Source: an uncultured Dorea sp. (GTDB taxonomy: Bacteria; Bacillota; Clostridia; Lachnospirales; Lachnospiraceae). From it: a DNA stretch of 64,000 nucleotides. The stretch spans positions 62,001-126,000 of the forward strand of contig CAJTVY010000004.1 of NCBI GenBank assembly GCA_910579925.1, read 5' to 3'. A program made the position numbers and the translations under genes. The notes below the pieces were generated by a model that saw only the letters and a program-made list of their open reading frames with translations, ran no database searches and was not told the origin of the DNA. Each line of letters begins with the position of its first letter. Positions within the stretch are counted from its first letter, which is position 1. Below are positions 40,468-49,151 of this stretch, one piece after another.

Positions 40468-42957
40468 ATGATGGCAGCTAAAGCAAAAAAACAGGGGAGC
40501 AGAAAAACGGCGAAAAAAAAGAACACGGAGACGAGTTTTGTAGGGACGGAGATTTTCATATGGATGACACTTGCAGTCAGTATCCTGCTGATGATCAGTA
40601 ACTTTGGATTCGGCGGGTTTGTAGGGGAACTGCTTGCCGGAATGATGGAAGATCTCTTCGGCTGGGTGGCCTATGCAATCCCATTCGTCCTGTTCGGTTC
40701 CGTGACATTTATCATATCGAACCGGGGAAATCCGAACGCTTATGTGAAGGTGGGGGCAATTTTGTGTCTGATGGCTCTCGTCTGCACATTTCTCCATCTT
40801 GTGGATCGAAAAGGCGGTCTGTTCGGGGAACTGCTTGGGGGGATCCTCACACCGGCTATCGGGATTGCAGGCGCTTATGTGGTAGATGTGATTCTGATGA
40901 TCATCTGTCTTGTGGTTATTACAGGGAAGTCTGTCCTTAAGGGAGTCAGGAGCCAGAGCGGGAAGGTGTATGACCGGGCGAAACAGGATGCCGCACGCAG
41001 GCGCGAGATGGCAGAAGAACGCAGGATGATGAAAGAGACGGAGCCGAAGGACGTGAAAAGGGGGGCTTCTAAGAAATCCCGGAAGAGAAGCGACAAGCAT
41101 GTGGAGGGCGTTTCTTTCAATACGGAGATTGCCAGAGATACTTTGGCGGTACAGGAAGCCGCTCCGGAACCGGCAGAGGCAAAACAAGAGCTTTTAAAGG
41201 CTGAAGCCCAGGAAAAGAACGTCCCGGCCGGGGAGATGGATTTTGTGATTAACCGGGGCAGCGATGCGTATTCAGACGAGGAGATGCCGATGGGAAGCGG
41301 GCCGGAAGAACCGGGAGCGTCCATGGACGCAGGCGTACCTCAGATGAAAGAGTCTGCGGCCATGCAGGAAGAGGCGCCGGCGGCAAAGAGCCGGAAGAAG
41401 AGCGCAAAGGTGAAGGAGGAGTCCGCAGATGAGACGGCGGCCGTGGCTTCTGCCATTGCCTGTGCGAATCAGAAGCCGAAGAAAGAGTATCACATGCCGC
41501 CGGTTTCCCTGCTTAAAAAGGGAACCAGGCAGAAGGGCGAGTCCGATATCCAGCTCAGGGAGACGGCCATGAAGCTTCAGCAGATCTTACAGAATTTCGG
41601 GGTGAAGGTCACCGTGACCAACGTAAGCTGCGGCCCTTCCGTCACCCGATATGAATTGCAGCCGGAGATGGGGGTCAAGGTCAGTAAGATTGTAGGGCTT
41701 TCCGATGATATCAAGCTTAATCTTGCGGCGGCGGATATTCGTATTGAGGCGCCGATTCCTGGAAAGGCGGCGGTGGGCATTGAAGTGCCCAATAAGGAGA
41801 ATTCGCCGGTTATGTTCCGGGATCTGCTGGAATCCCCGGAGTTTCAGAACAGCAATTCCAGGATCTCGTTTGCAGTTGGTAAGGACATTGCCGGCAAGGC
41901 CGTGGTGTCGGACATTGGGAAGATGCCCCATGTGCTGATTGCGGGCCAGACGGGTTCCGGTAAGTCTGTGTGCATCAATACGCTGATTATGAGTATTCTA
42001 TACAAGGCGAGGCCCGATGAGGTGAAACTCATCATGATTGACCCGAAGGTCGTTGAGTTGAGCGTTTATAACGGAATTCCGCATCTGATGATTCCGGTAG
42101 TGACGGACCCGAAGAAGGCGGCAGGCGCACTGAACTGGGCGGTTGCCGAGATGGACCGGCGTTACCGGGTATTTGCAGAGTACGGTGTCAGGGATATGAA
42201 GGGATACAATGAGAAGATACAGTCTGAGCCGCCTGTAGACGGAGTTTCAAAGGAACCGCTGCCGCAGATCATCGTAATTGTGGACGAGCTGGCGGATCTG
42301 ATGATGACGGCGCCAGGGGAAGTGGAGGGTGCGATCTGCCGTCTGGCGCAGCTTGCAAGAGCGGCAGGGATCCATCTGGTCATTGCGACTCAGAGGCCGT
42401 CTGTCAATGTCATCACAGGGCTTATCAAGGCAAATATGCCCTCCAGGATTGCGTTTTCCGTGTCCCAGGGCGTTGATTCCCGGACGATCATTGATATGAA
42501 CGGGGCGGAACGGCTTCTGGGAAAGGGAGATATGCTGTTCTATCCGGCGGGATATCTCAAACCCGCCAGAGTACAGGGCGCTTTCGTCTCAGACAAAGAA
42601 GTACAGGATGTAGTGGATTTCCTCAAAGCTCACAGTGAAGAGGTTACATACGATGAAGAAGTGGTGAACCATGTGAATACCAGCCCGGTGGGCGGGGCGG
42701 CGGCTTCTTTGGGCGCACCGGAGGAGGAGGCTCATGACGCTTATTTTGTAGAGGCGGGGCGGCTTATCATTGATAAGGATAAGGCATCCATCGGGATGCT
42801 GCAGAGGGCGTTTAAGATCGGGTTTAACCGTGCGGCCAGGATTATGGACCAGCTTGCCGAGGCAGGGGTCGTAGGACCGGAAGAAGGAACAAAACCCAGG
42901 AAGGTGCTGATGGCGCCTGAGGAATTTGACCAGTTCGTATCGGGTAATGAAGCCTGA
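40468..42957 (+). CDS. spoIIIE: FtsK/SpoIIIE family DNA translocase
   Basis: An 829-residue DNA pump for clearing chromosome from the division or sporulation septum. Four N-terminal membrane helices (about residues 25-150), a charged Ala/Glu/Lys-rich linker (about 160-345), the motor with Walker A AGQTGSGKSVCIN and Walker B IIVIVDELADLMMTAPG, and a C-terminal gamma winged helix (about 760-825, MLQRAFKIGFNRAARIMDQL) that reads DNA polarity sequences. The start is at 40468 with AAGGGGGAG upstream; the ATG at 40471 is equally possible. The tepA neighbourhood favours SpoIIIE, but a sole FtsK would look the same. Confidence 0.95.
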   Translation: MMAAKAKKQGSRKTAKKKNTETSFVGTEIFIWMTLAVSILLMISNFGFGGFVGELLAGMMEDLFGWVAYAIPFVLFGSVTFIISNRGNPNAYVKVGAILCLMALVCTFLHLVDRKGGLFGELLGGILTPAIGIAGAYVVDVILMIICLVVITGKSVLKGVRSQSGKVYDRAKQDAARRREMAEERRMMKETEPKDVKRGASKKSRKRSDKHVEGVSFNTEIARDTLAVQEAAPEPAEAKQELLKAEAQEKNVPAGEMDFVINRGSDAYSDEEMPMGSGPEEPGASMDAGVPQMKESAAMQEEAPAAKSRKKSAKVKEESADETAAVASAIACANQKPKKEYHMPPVSLLKKGTRQKGESDIQLRETAMKLQQILQNFGVKVTVTNVSCGPSVTRYELQPEMGVKVSKIVGLSDDIKLNLAAADIRIEAPIPGKAAVGIEVPNKENSPVMFRDLLESPEFQNSNSRISFAVGKDIAGKAVVSDIGKMPHVLIAGQTGSGKSVCINTLIMSILYKARPDEVKLIMIDPKVVELSVYNGIPHLMIPVVTDPKKAAGALNWAVAEMDRRYRVFAEYGVRDMKGYNEKIQSEPPVDGVSKEPLPQIIVIVDELADLMMTAPGEVEGAICRLAQLARAAGIHLVIATQRPSVNVITGLIKANMPSRIAFSVSQGVDSRTIIDMNGAERLLGKGDMLFYPAGYLKPARVQGAFVSDKEVQDVVDFLKAHSEEVTYDEEVVNHVNTSPVGGAAASLGAPEEEAHDAYFVEAGRLIIDKDKASIGMLQRAFKIGFNRAARIMDQLAEAGVVGPEEGTKPRKVLMAPEEFDQFVSGNEA

Positions 42958-43004
42958 AATCAGAACATAGAAAACTGTAAACCAAAGAAAGGATGGGGAA
43001 TGCG

Positions 43005-44675
43005 ATGAAAACAGATATCCAGATTGCACAGGAAGCACAGATGACGCACATTAAGGATGTAGCGAAAGCCGTTGGAATCGGGGAGGAGGAACTGGAGTTC
43101 TACGGGAAGTACAAGGCGAAGCTGTCCGATGAGGTATGGGAGAGAATCAAGGATCGGCCGGACGGGAAACTGGTGCTTGTGACGGCGATCAACCCGACCC
43201 CTGCAGGGGAAGGAAAGACCACCACCACGGTGGGACTGGGGCAGGCCCTGGCAAAGCTTGATAAAAAGGCGATCATAGCCCTTCGGGAACCGTCTCTTGG
43301 CCCGTGTTTCGGGATTAAGGGGGGAGCGGCAGGAGGCGGATATGCCCAGGTGGTGCCCATGGAGGATCTGAACCTTCATTTTACCGGAGATTTTCATGCG
43401 ATTACATCGGCGAATAATCTGCTGGCAGCCATGCTTGACAACCATATTCAGCAGGGCAATGCGCTTCAGATTGATCCCAGACAGGTAGTATGGAAACGCT
43501 GCCTGGATATGAATGACCGGAATCTGCGTAATATTGTGGTCGGCCTGGGGAACAAGATGGACGGTATGGTCAGAGAAGATCATTTCGTGATCACGGTTGC
43601 TTCCGAGATCATGGCGATTCTCTGTCTGGCAGAAGATATACAGGATCTGAAAGAGCGTCTCGGAAGGATCATTGTGGCGTATAATTTTAACGGCGACCCG
43701 GTAACGGCAGAGGAATTAAAGGCTACAGGAGCCATGACTGCTCTTCTGAAAGATGCTATTAAGCCTAATCTGATTCAGACGCTGGAGCATACGCCTGCGC
43801 TGGTGCACGGGGGGCCGTTTGCGAATATTGCCCATGGCTGCAACAGTGTAAGGGCTACCAGGATGGCGCTTAAATTAAGCGATATCACGGTGACGGAGGC
43901 AGGATTCGGCGCAGACTTAGGCGCAGAGAAGTTCCTGGATATCAAGTGCCGCAAGGCCGGTTTCCGTCCGGATGCAGTAGTTCTGGTTGCAACTGTGCGC
44001 GCTTTGAAGTATAATGGTGGAGTTGCGAAGGAGGATCTTGGGAAGGAAGATCTTCAGGCGCTGGAAAGGGGAATCGTGAATCTTGAGAAACATATCGAGA
44101 ATATCAAGAAATACGATGTCCCGGTGGTAGTGACGCTGAATTCATTTGTGACAGATACCAGGGCAGAGAATGAATACATCCGAAAGTTCTGTGAGGAGAA
44201 AGGCTGTGAGTTTGCGCTTTCTGAAGTATGGGAGAAGGGCGGCGAGGGAGGAATCGCTCTGGCTCATAAGGTTCTTCATACTTTAGAGCACAAGGAGAGC
44301 GGTTTCCATACCCTGTATCCAGACGAGATGTCTCTGGAAGAGAAGATTGAGACGATTGCAAAGGAAATCTATGGAGCCGGCGGGGTTGTCTATGAGCCGG
44401 CGGCGAAGAAGCAGCTTGCCAAGATTACCTCTATGGGATTTGGCTCTCTTCCGGTCTGCATGGCCAAGAATCAGTATTCGTTGTCTGACGATGCGAAGAA
44501 GCTGGGACGGCCCACGGATTTTGACATTCATATCAGAGAAGTCTATGTCAGCGCGGGAGCGGGATTTGTTGTTGCGCTCACAGGAGCGATTATGACGATG
44601 CCTGGTCTGCCGAAAGTTCCGGCGGCGAACGGGATTGACGTATCGGACGATGGGAAGATCACCGGATTGTTTTAG
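43005..44675 (+). CDS. fhs: Formate-tetrahydrofolate ligase
   Basis: Activates formate as 10-formyl-tetrahydrofolate with ATP, the entry of formate into one-carbon metabolism and the methyl branch of acetogenesis. The 556-residue length is standard. Visible motifs: TPAGEGKTTTTVGL (P-loop), REPSLGPCFGIKGGAAGGGY and LTGAIMTMPGLP. The start is the ATG at 43005 with GGGGA 5 bases upstream; the ATG at 42993 overlaps the site. It works with the glyA-fchA-folD cluster 7 kb downstream. Confidence 0.97.
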   Translation: MKTDIQIAQEAQMTHIKDVAKAVGIGEEELEFYGKYKAKLSDEVWERIKDRPDGKLVLVTAINPTPAGEGKTTTTVGLGQALAKLDKKAIIALREPSLGPCFGIKGGAAGGGYAQVVPMEDLNLHFTGDFHAITSANNLLAAMLDNHIQQGNALQIDPRQVVWKRCLDMNDRNLRNIVVGLGNKMDGMVREDHFVITVASEIMAILCLAEDIQDLKERLGRIIVAYNFNGDPVTAEELKATGAMTALLKDAIKPNLIQTLEHTPALVHGGPFANIAHGCNSVRATRMALKLSDITVTEAGFGADLGAEKFLDIKCRKAGFRPDAVVLVATVRALKYNGGVAKEDLGKEDLQALERGIVNLEKHIENIKKYDVPVVVTLNSFVTDTRAENEYIRKFCEEKGCEFALSEVWEKGGEGGIALAHKVLHTLEHKESGFHTLYPDEMSLEEKIETIAKEIYGAGGVVYEPAAKKQLAKITSMGFGSLPVCMAKNQYSLSDDAKKLGRPTDFDIHIREVYVSAGAGFVVALTGAIMTMPGLPKVPAANGIDVSDDGKITGLF

Positions 44676-44731
44676 AAAAACCTGCCGGAATCTGTATGCG
44701 GTAACGGCGGGAAGTAGGGGGGTCTCTTAAG

Positions 44732-46147
44732 ATGAAATGTGAGTATTGCGGATATGAGATACCGGAAGGGATGTTATACTGTGAATCCTGCGGCAGGGAA
44801 GTACGCATTGTTCCAGATTACAATCCTTTAGAAGATATGCTTACTGAGCAGATAAGGGGTGCCATTAATGGCGAAGAAAGCTTTGATGACTATATTGACT
44901 ATGATTCCATAAGGAACACAAGGCCGGGCAGAGGAGGAACGGGCCGAAGTACAAGCCGCGACATGAGAGGAGCAGGCCGAAGTACCGTCCGTGACATGGG
45001 GCAGGGAACCGTCCGTGGTACAAGCCGCGACATGGGAGGCGCAAGCCGGAGTACGAGCCGCGATATGGGTGGAGTAAGCCGGAGTACAAGCCGCGACATG
45101 AGAGGAGCAGGCCGGAGTACAAGTCGTGATATGAGAGGCGGGGTCAGCCGGAATACAGGTAACCGCCGGGGGACCGGGACTGAGAACATGGCGGAGCGTG
45201 ACCGGAAACGCAGACAGGCAGAGCGTAAAAAGGCAAAACGGCGCAAAAGAACGGGATGTCTGTTCATCCTGCTTCTGATCATAGCGGCTTTTGCCGGCGG
45301 CGGAGTGTTTTTATACAGGAATACCTATGTGGGGATTGTCAGCAGAGGAAACCAGGCGTTAAAGGCAGGGGAACTGAACCGGGCAATCGACTGTTTCGAG
45401 AGCGCTATCCGTAAAGACGAGTCAAAGAAGGAGGCTTACGCAGGGCTTGCCAAGGTCTATATTGCAAAAAATGATCTGGACTGGGCGGAATCTATCTTTC
45501 AGGAGGCAGTAAAAAAACAGCCGAAAAATGCGGATATTTATCAGGTATATGTGGAATTCTATATGGATACGGATCAGAAGGAGAAGATACCTCTTCTTCT
45601 TGAGGACGTGGATGCAGCCGTGTCAGAACGTCTGGCGGGTTATATTGTTGCCGGGCCGCAGTTCAGTCTGGACGACAATGAGACTTACGAGGATGTTCAG
45701 GAATTGTCCTTGAAAACAGAGGATGGATATACCATTTTTTATACGGATGACGGGACGGATGCAACAATTCACAGTAAAGAGTATACAGAGCCAATTCAGC
45801 TTGGGGAAGGCACAAATGAGATCTCTGCGCTTTCCGTTGATCAGAAAGGGGTTCCTGGTCTGCCGGTAAAGAAGTCTTATACGGTGGAACTTCCGATTGT
45901 GGATCCTCCGGCCGTCGCACCGTCTACGGGACAGTACAGTCAGGCGGTACAGATTGAGATTAAGGTGCCGGAGGGATATACAGCATATTATACGATGAAC
46001 GGGGAGGAGCCGACGACAGCTTCTGCGAAATATACCGGCCCTATTGATATGCCAGAAGGAGAGACACTGTTCAAGGCTGTCCTTGTGAACGGGAAAGGTC
46101 GTACCAGCGGAGTTACGACCAGGAATTATGTGCTGGAGGCAGAGTAG
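44732..46147 (+). CDS. Zinc-ribbon / membrane / TPR protein with chitobiase-like C-terminal repeats
   Basis: A 471-residue mosaic with no assigned function. Residues 3-20 form a zinc ribbon (C-x2-C-x10-C-x2-C). Residues 71-141 are basic tandem repeats of about 11 residues (GRSTSRDMRGA type). A very basic stretch leads into one membrane helix (about 176-195, CLFILLLIIAAFAGGGVFL). Outside follow two or three TPR-like helix pairs (about 205-290) and two similar beta domains (DGYTIFYTDDGTDATIHSKE and EGYTAYYTMNGEEPTTASAK) of the kind found after chitobiase-type enzymes. The zinc end is cytoplasmic and the C-terminus faces the wall, so it may be a scaffold or envelope sensor. AGGGGGG precedes the ATG. 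Confidence 0.8.
   Translation: MKCEYCGYEIPEGMLYCESCGREVRIVPDYNPLEDMLTEQIRGAINGEESFDDYIDYDSIRNTRPGRGGTGRSTSRDMRGAGRSTVRDMGQGTVRGTSRDMGGASRSTSRDMGGVSRSTSRDMRGAGRSTSRDMRGGVSRNTGNRRGTGTENMAERDRKRRQAERKKAKRRKRTGCLFILLLIIAAFAGGGVFLYRNTYVGIVSRGNQALKAGELNRAIDCFESAIRKDESKKEAYAGLAKVYIAKNDLDWAESIFQEAVKKQPKNADIYQVYVEFYMDTDQKEKIPLLLEDVDAAVSERLAGYIVAGPQFSLDDNETYEDVQELSLKTEDGYTIFYTDDGTDATIHSKEYTEPIQLGEGTNEISALSVDQKGVPGLPVKKSYTVELPIVDPPAVAPSTGQYSQAVQIEIKVPEGYTAYYTMNGEEPTTASAKYTGPIDMPEGETLFKAVLVNGKGRTSGVTTRNYVLEAE
44942..45154 (+). repeat. Tandem repeat coding R-S-T-S-R-D-M units
   Basis: About six in-frame units with a 33-39 base period, coding variants of GRSTSRDMRGA. Nucleotide identity between units is high (AGTACAAGCCGCGACATG recurs), so the block is likely to change length between strains. 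The product is basic and disordered and lies on the cytoplasmic side. Confidence 0.8.
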
Positions 46148-46217
46148 ACCATGGATGTACAGATCATAAACGCTCATAAGAGCTGTTTATAGATTATGAA
46201 AGAAGGAGAGATTGATT

Positions 46218-46373
46218 ATGAAGTATGTATGTGACGTTTGTGGATGGGAGTATGATGAGGAAGCCGGTTATCCAGAAGGAGATATTGCGCCGGGAACAAA
46301 GTGGGAGGACGTGCCAGAAGATTTCGCGTGTCCCCTCTGTATGGTAGGGAAAGATCAGTTCTCTGAGGTATAG
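46218..46373 (+). CDS. Rubredoxin
   Basis: A 51-residue electron carrier. The two iron-binding knuckles are VCDVCGW and CPLCMVG (C-x2-C twice), with the conserved aromatic and acidic surroundings (EYDEEAGYPEGDIAPGT, WEDVPEDFACP). It holds one Fe in a Cys4 site and serves oxygen and peroxide reduction or other electron transfers in anaerobes. AAGGAG precedes the ATG. The gene is short and easily missed. A terminator follows. Confidence 0.96.
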   Translation: MKYVCDVCGWEYDEEAGYPEGDIAPGTKWEDVPEDFACPLCMVGKDQFSEV

Positions 46374-46402
46374 GGTGTAAAGAGGAGTCTGATAAAGAGA
46401 AG

Positions 46403-46444
46403 AAAAGGTATGGGAGGTTCTATTGCCTTCTGTACCTTTTTTTT
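46403..46444 (+). terminator. Rho-independent terminator after rubredoxin
   Basis: AAAAGGTA (46403-46410) pairs with TACCTTTT (46433-46440), with further weaker inner pairs, and an eight-base T run follows. Confidence 0.65.
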
Positions 46445-46536
46445 AATCATTTACAGCACATTTCATATATACGTCATATTTCCTGCATGTGCATATTACA
46501 ATGATAGTAATAGAGGAATTTATGAGGAGTCAGTGT

Positions 46537-47850
46537 ATGAAATCTATTGTGGCAATACTGCTTGGCGCTTTGCTGTGTGTACAGCCTGTATATACGGCGC
46601 AGGCGAAGGAGACGGTCCTGTATACGGACGTCAGGGAGCAGGAGAACCAGGAGAGCGAAGATACGGATAAGGATAAAGAGGCGGAAACTGACGCACAGGA
46701 GAAAGAAGAGATTCAGGAGGAGGAAACACAGGGTGAGGCAGATGGGGAAAAGGATTTGGGGATACCGGGACAGGTGGAAGTCAGCGCTCCGTCAGCGGTT
46801 CTGATGGAATCCTCTACGGGACAGGTGATTTTTGAGAAAGATGCGGATACACAGCGCCCTCCGGCAAGCGTGACCAAGGTAATGACCCTTCTGCTGATCT
46901 TCGATGCACTTGACGACGGGAAGATCAGTCTTGAGGATCAGGTGACGACTTCCGAGTATGCGGCGTCTATGGGAGGGTCGCAGGTATTCTTAGAGCCGGG
47001 AGAAGTGCAGACGGTGGATACGCTGATTAAGTGCATCTCCGTGGCAAGCGCAAACGACGCATGTGTGGCAATGGCAGAGCACATCTGCGGCAGTGAAGAG
47101 GAATTCGTGGCACAGATGAACAAGCGGGCAGAAGGACTTGGAATGACCAATACGCATTTTATTAACTGTAACGGCCTGGATGCGGACGGACATCTGACAA
47201 CGGCGAAGGATATTGCGCTGATGTCGAGGGAGCTGATTACATCATACCCCCAGATTCATGATTACTGCACCATCTGGATGGAGAACATTACGCATACAAC
47301 AAAGAAAGGAACGTCGGAATTTGGTCTGACGAATACGAACAAATTAATCCGTCAGTATGAATATGCCACTGGTCTGAAAACCGGTTCTACCAGCAAGGCA
47401 AAGTTCTGTGTGTCGGCTACCGCAAAAAAAGATGATACGGAACTGATTGCAGTCATTATGGCGGCAGAGGACAGCAAGGCGCGGGTAAAAGATGCGATTG
47501 CGCTGTGCAACTATGGATTTGGGAAATGTAATATGTACCGGGAGGAAAAGATGGAGCCGGTTAAGCCCGTGAAGGTTGCAAGAGGCGTCAAGGGAACCGT
47601 CGCGGCGGTTCAGGAAGAGCCTTTTACATATATCGACACCACAGGCGCAGATCTGAAAGCAATGGAGCGGAAAGTGGCGGTTGACAAAAAAATAACGGCG
47701 CCGGTCAGAAAAGGTGATAAAGTAGGGGAAGCGAGATATTATCTGAACGGTACAGAAGTAGGAAGCCGGGATATCGTTGCGTCCGAAGAGGTGGATCAGA
47801 TCAGTTATCAGAGCGCGCTGCTGGATACGTTTGAAGACTGGCTGCTGTGA
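46537..47850 (+). CDS. dacF: D-alanyl-D-alanine carboxypeptidase (DacF type)
   Basis: A secreted penicillin-binding protein trimming the terminal D-Ala of peptidoglycan stem peptides. The signal peptide (SIVAILLGALLCVQPVYTAQA) is followed by an acidic Glu/Asp/Lys-rich linker (about residues 30-80), then the peptidase with SVTK (S-x-x-K), SAN (S-x-N) and KTG (LKTGSTSKA), and a C-terminal PBP5-like beta domain. No sorting signal; DacF-type enzymes usually hold to the membrane by a C-terminal amphipathic helix, here SALLDTFEDWLL. The start is the ATG at 46537, 7 bases after GAGGAG. Confidence 0.93.
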   Translation: MKSIVAILLGALLCVQPVYTAQAKETVLYTDVREQENQESEDTDKDKEAETDAQEKEEIQEEETQGEADGEKDLGIPGQVEVSAPSAVLMESSTGQVIFEKDADTQRPPASVTKVMTLLLIFDALDDGKISLEDQVTTSEYAASMGGSQVFLEPGEVQTVDTLIKCISVASANDACVAMAEHICGSEEEFVAQMNKRAEGLGMTNTHFINCNGLDADGHLTTAKDIALMSRELITSYPQIHDYCTIWMENITHTTKKGTSEFGLTNTNKLIRQYEYATGLKTGSTSKAKFCVSATAKKDDTELIAVIMAAEDSKARVKDAIALCNYGFGKCNMYREEKMEPVKPVKVARGVKGTVAAVQEEPFTYIDTTGADLKAMERKVAVDKKITAPVRKGDKVGEARYYLNGTEVGSRDIVASEEVDQISYQSALLDTFEDWLL

Positions 47851-47863
47851 GAGATACTTACAG

Positions 47864-47918
47864 AAATCAGCATTTTTCTGCAATATACGGTTTTCCTGTA
47901 GAAAAATGCTGATTTTTC
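47864..47918. terminator. Bidirectional terminator between dacF and the AAA ATPase gene
   Basis: A perfect 16-base-pair stem (47864-47879 with 47900-47915) with T-rich flanks, between convergent genes. Confidence 0.85.
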
Positions 47919-47926
47919 ATTATACA

Positions 47927-48964
47927 TTAGTTTTTCCGAGGGTCTTTCGGATTTATATAGACTGGTTCCCCGTTTTCAATATTAATCATTCTTACGCTTT
48001 TTGCAGATTCGGTCAAGGCTGTCGCGGATGTGGAGGCGATAAACTGTACGTTTGGAAAGACTGCCTTGAGTGCGTCAATCACTTTTCCCTGCCAGATAGG
48101 ATCTAAATGCATATCCAGTTCATCAATCAGTACAATTCCTTTTGACAACGCAATATTTTCTTTCTTATGGGGATTCAGCATAGCCATCCGGCAGGCAATG
48201 TCAAGAACCATAAAGAACAGAGACTTAAAACCTGCGCTTCTGTGTCCCACCGGAAGGATGCCCTGGTTGTCCTGGCACATGAATTCCTCTGCTTTCTTAT
48301 CCAGAAAGAATCTATGGGGCATGCCTTCGTTCATATGTGCTGCAAAATCAGCGGCCGTATTCATGACTGCTTTGTATTCCTGGGTCTTTTCCATCTTCGA
48401 ACACCAGTGATAAAGGAACTTCAGGTTCGTAGAATCTGATAACGTATCCAGATAACCGACCGTTCTTGCATATTTTTTCCGAAATATGTTTTCTGTCTTC
48501 TCGTATACCGGCCTGCAGGCCCGTCCCACTCCCTGGAAACTTAATACAGGCAGGTCTGACTCGGTTTTTTTGGCAAGACGCCGAAGGATGGCGGCCGTTT
48601 CTTTCGGCTGGATTGAACTTTTTGAGGCATGGATGCTGGAGCGGTTCATGATCCAGCGGACGGGGAGCTGTATGCCTTCAATCTCCGCCACCAGAATGAC
48701 CTCAACCGGAACAGAATAATCGCATGTAAGGGAGCCGTCGTCAGACATGGCATATACTTTGCGGATCTCGTCTCTGGTAAAATGATCCGTTGAAAAGCCT
48801 TCGATTCCAGACAGAAGACCGGAAAGGCCGGCGGTCAGGGCGCCAAGGATTGAGGTCTTTCCTGTTCCGTCCGTTCCTGTTATCAGATGGAAGCCTGGTT
48901 CAAATTCCAGACGCAACTGTTCGATTCCTCTAAAATTCGTTATCTGTGCATTGATGAAATGCAT
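47927..48964 (-). CDS. AAA/SMC-like ATP-binding protein, RecF/PtuA-like, lone gene
   Basis: A 345-residue ATPase of the AAA_15/RecF-like group: ITNFRGIEQLRLEF and Walker A TGTDGTGKTS at the N-terminus, a middle insertion (about residues 80-240) and Walker B IVLIDELDMHLDPIWQ followed by FIASTSATALT. In phage-defence systems such as Septu, similar ATPases pair with an HNH nuclease, but no nuclease gene is adjacent here and no TOPRIM domain (as in OLD) is visible. It is a single gene between convergent and divergent neighbours with its own promoter. DNA repair, defence or nucleic-acid sensing are all possible. CAGGAGGTG precedes the ATG. Confidence 0.78.
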   Translation of the reverse strand: MHFINAQITNFRGIEQLRLEFEPGFHLITGTDGTGKTSILGALTAGLSGLLSGIEGFSTDHFTRDEIRKVYAMSDDGSLTCDYSVPVEVILVAEIEGIQLPVRWIMNRSSIHASKSSIQPKETAAILRRLAKKTESDLPVLSFQGVGRACRPVYEKTENIFRKKYARTVGYLDTLSDSTNLKFLYHWCSKMEKTQEYKAVMNTAADFAAHMNEGMPHRFFLDKKAEEFMCQDNQGILPVGHRSAGFKSLFFMVLDIACRMAMLNPHKKENIALSKGIVLIDELDMHLDPIWQGKVIDALKAVFPNVQFIASTSATALTESAKSVRMINIENGEPVYINPKDPRKN

Positions 48965-49022
48965 GGTACACCTCCTGGATTTTTATCGGTAGAAGATCTG
49001 TTCTACAATTATTCATAAAATC

Positions 49023-49051
49023 AGTATAATGGTTTCCTGGGGTTTTATCAA
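49023..49051 (-). promoter_or_regulatory. Promoter of the AAA ATPase gene
   Basis: On the minus strand TTGATA (49051-49046), an exact 17-base spacer and TATACT (49028-49023). Confidence 0.65.
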
Positions 49052-49080
49052 CGAATAAATGGGGAATTTTCTCTGGAATA

Positions 49081-49109
49081 TTGTTTTCAGACAGAGGATA
49101 TGGTAAAAT
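49081..49109 (+). promoter_or_regulatory. Promoter of the nucleotidyltransferase-HAD gene
   Basis: TTGTTT (49081-49086), an exact 17-base spacer and TAAAAT (49104-49109) preceded by TGG (extended -10), 42 bases before the start codon. Confidence 0.65.
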
Positions 49110-49151
49110 GAACCGAAATACAGGGCGAAAAATGAGGTAGCGTAAAGTAGT

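Noticed and set aside
44942..45154. Regularly spaced repeats that could suggest a CRISPR array.
   Set aside because: The period is 33-39 bases with no unique spacers, the units are in frame inside a gene, and no cas genes are near.
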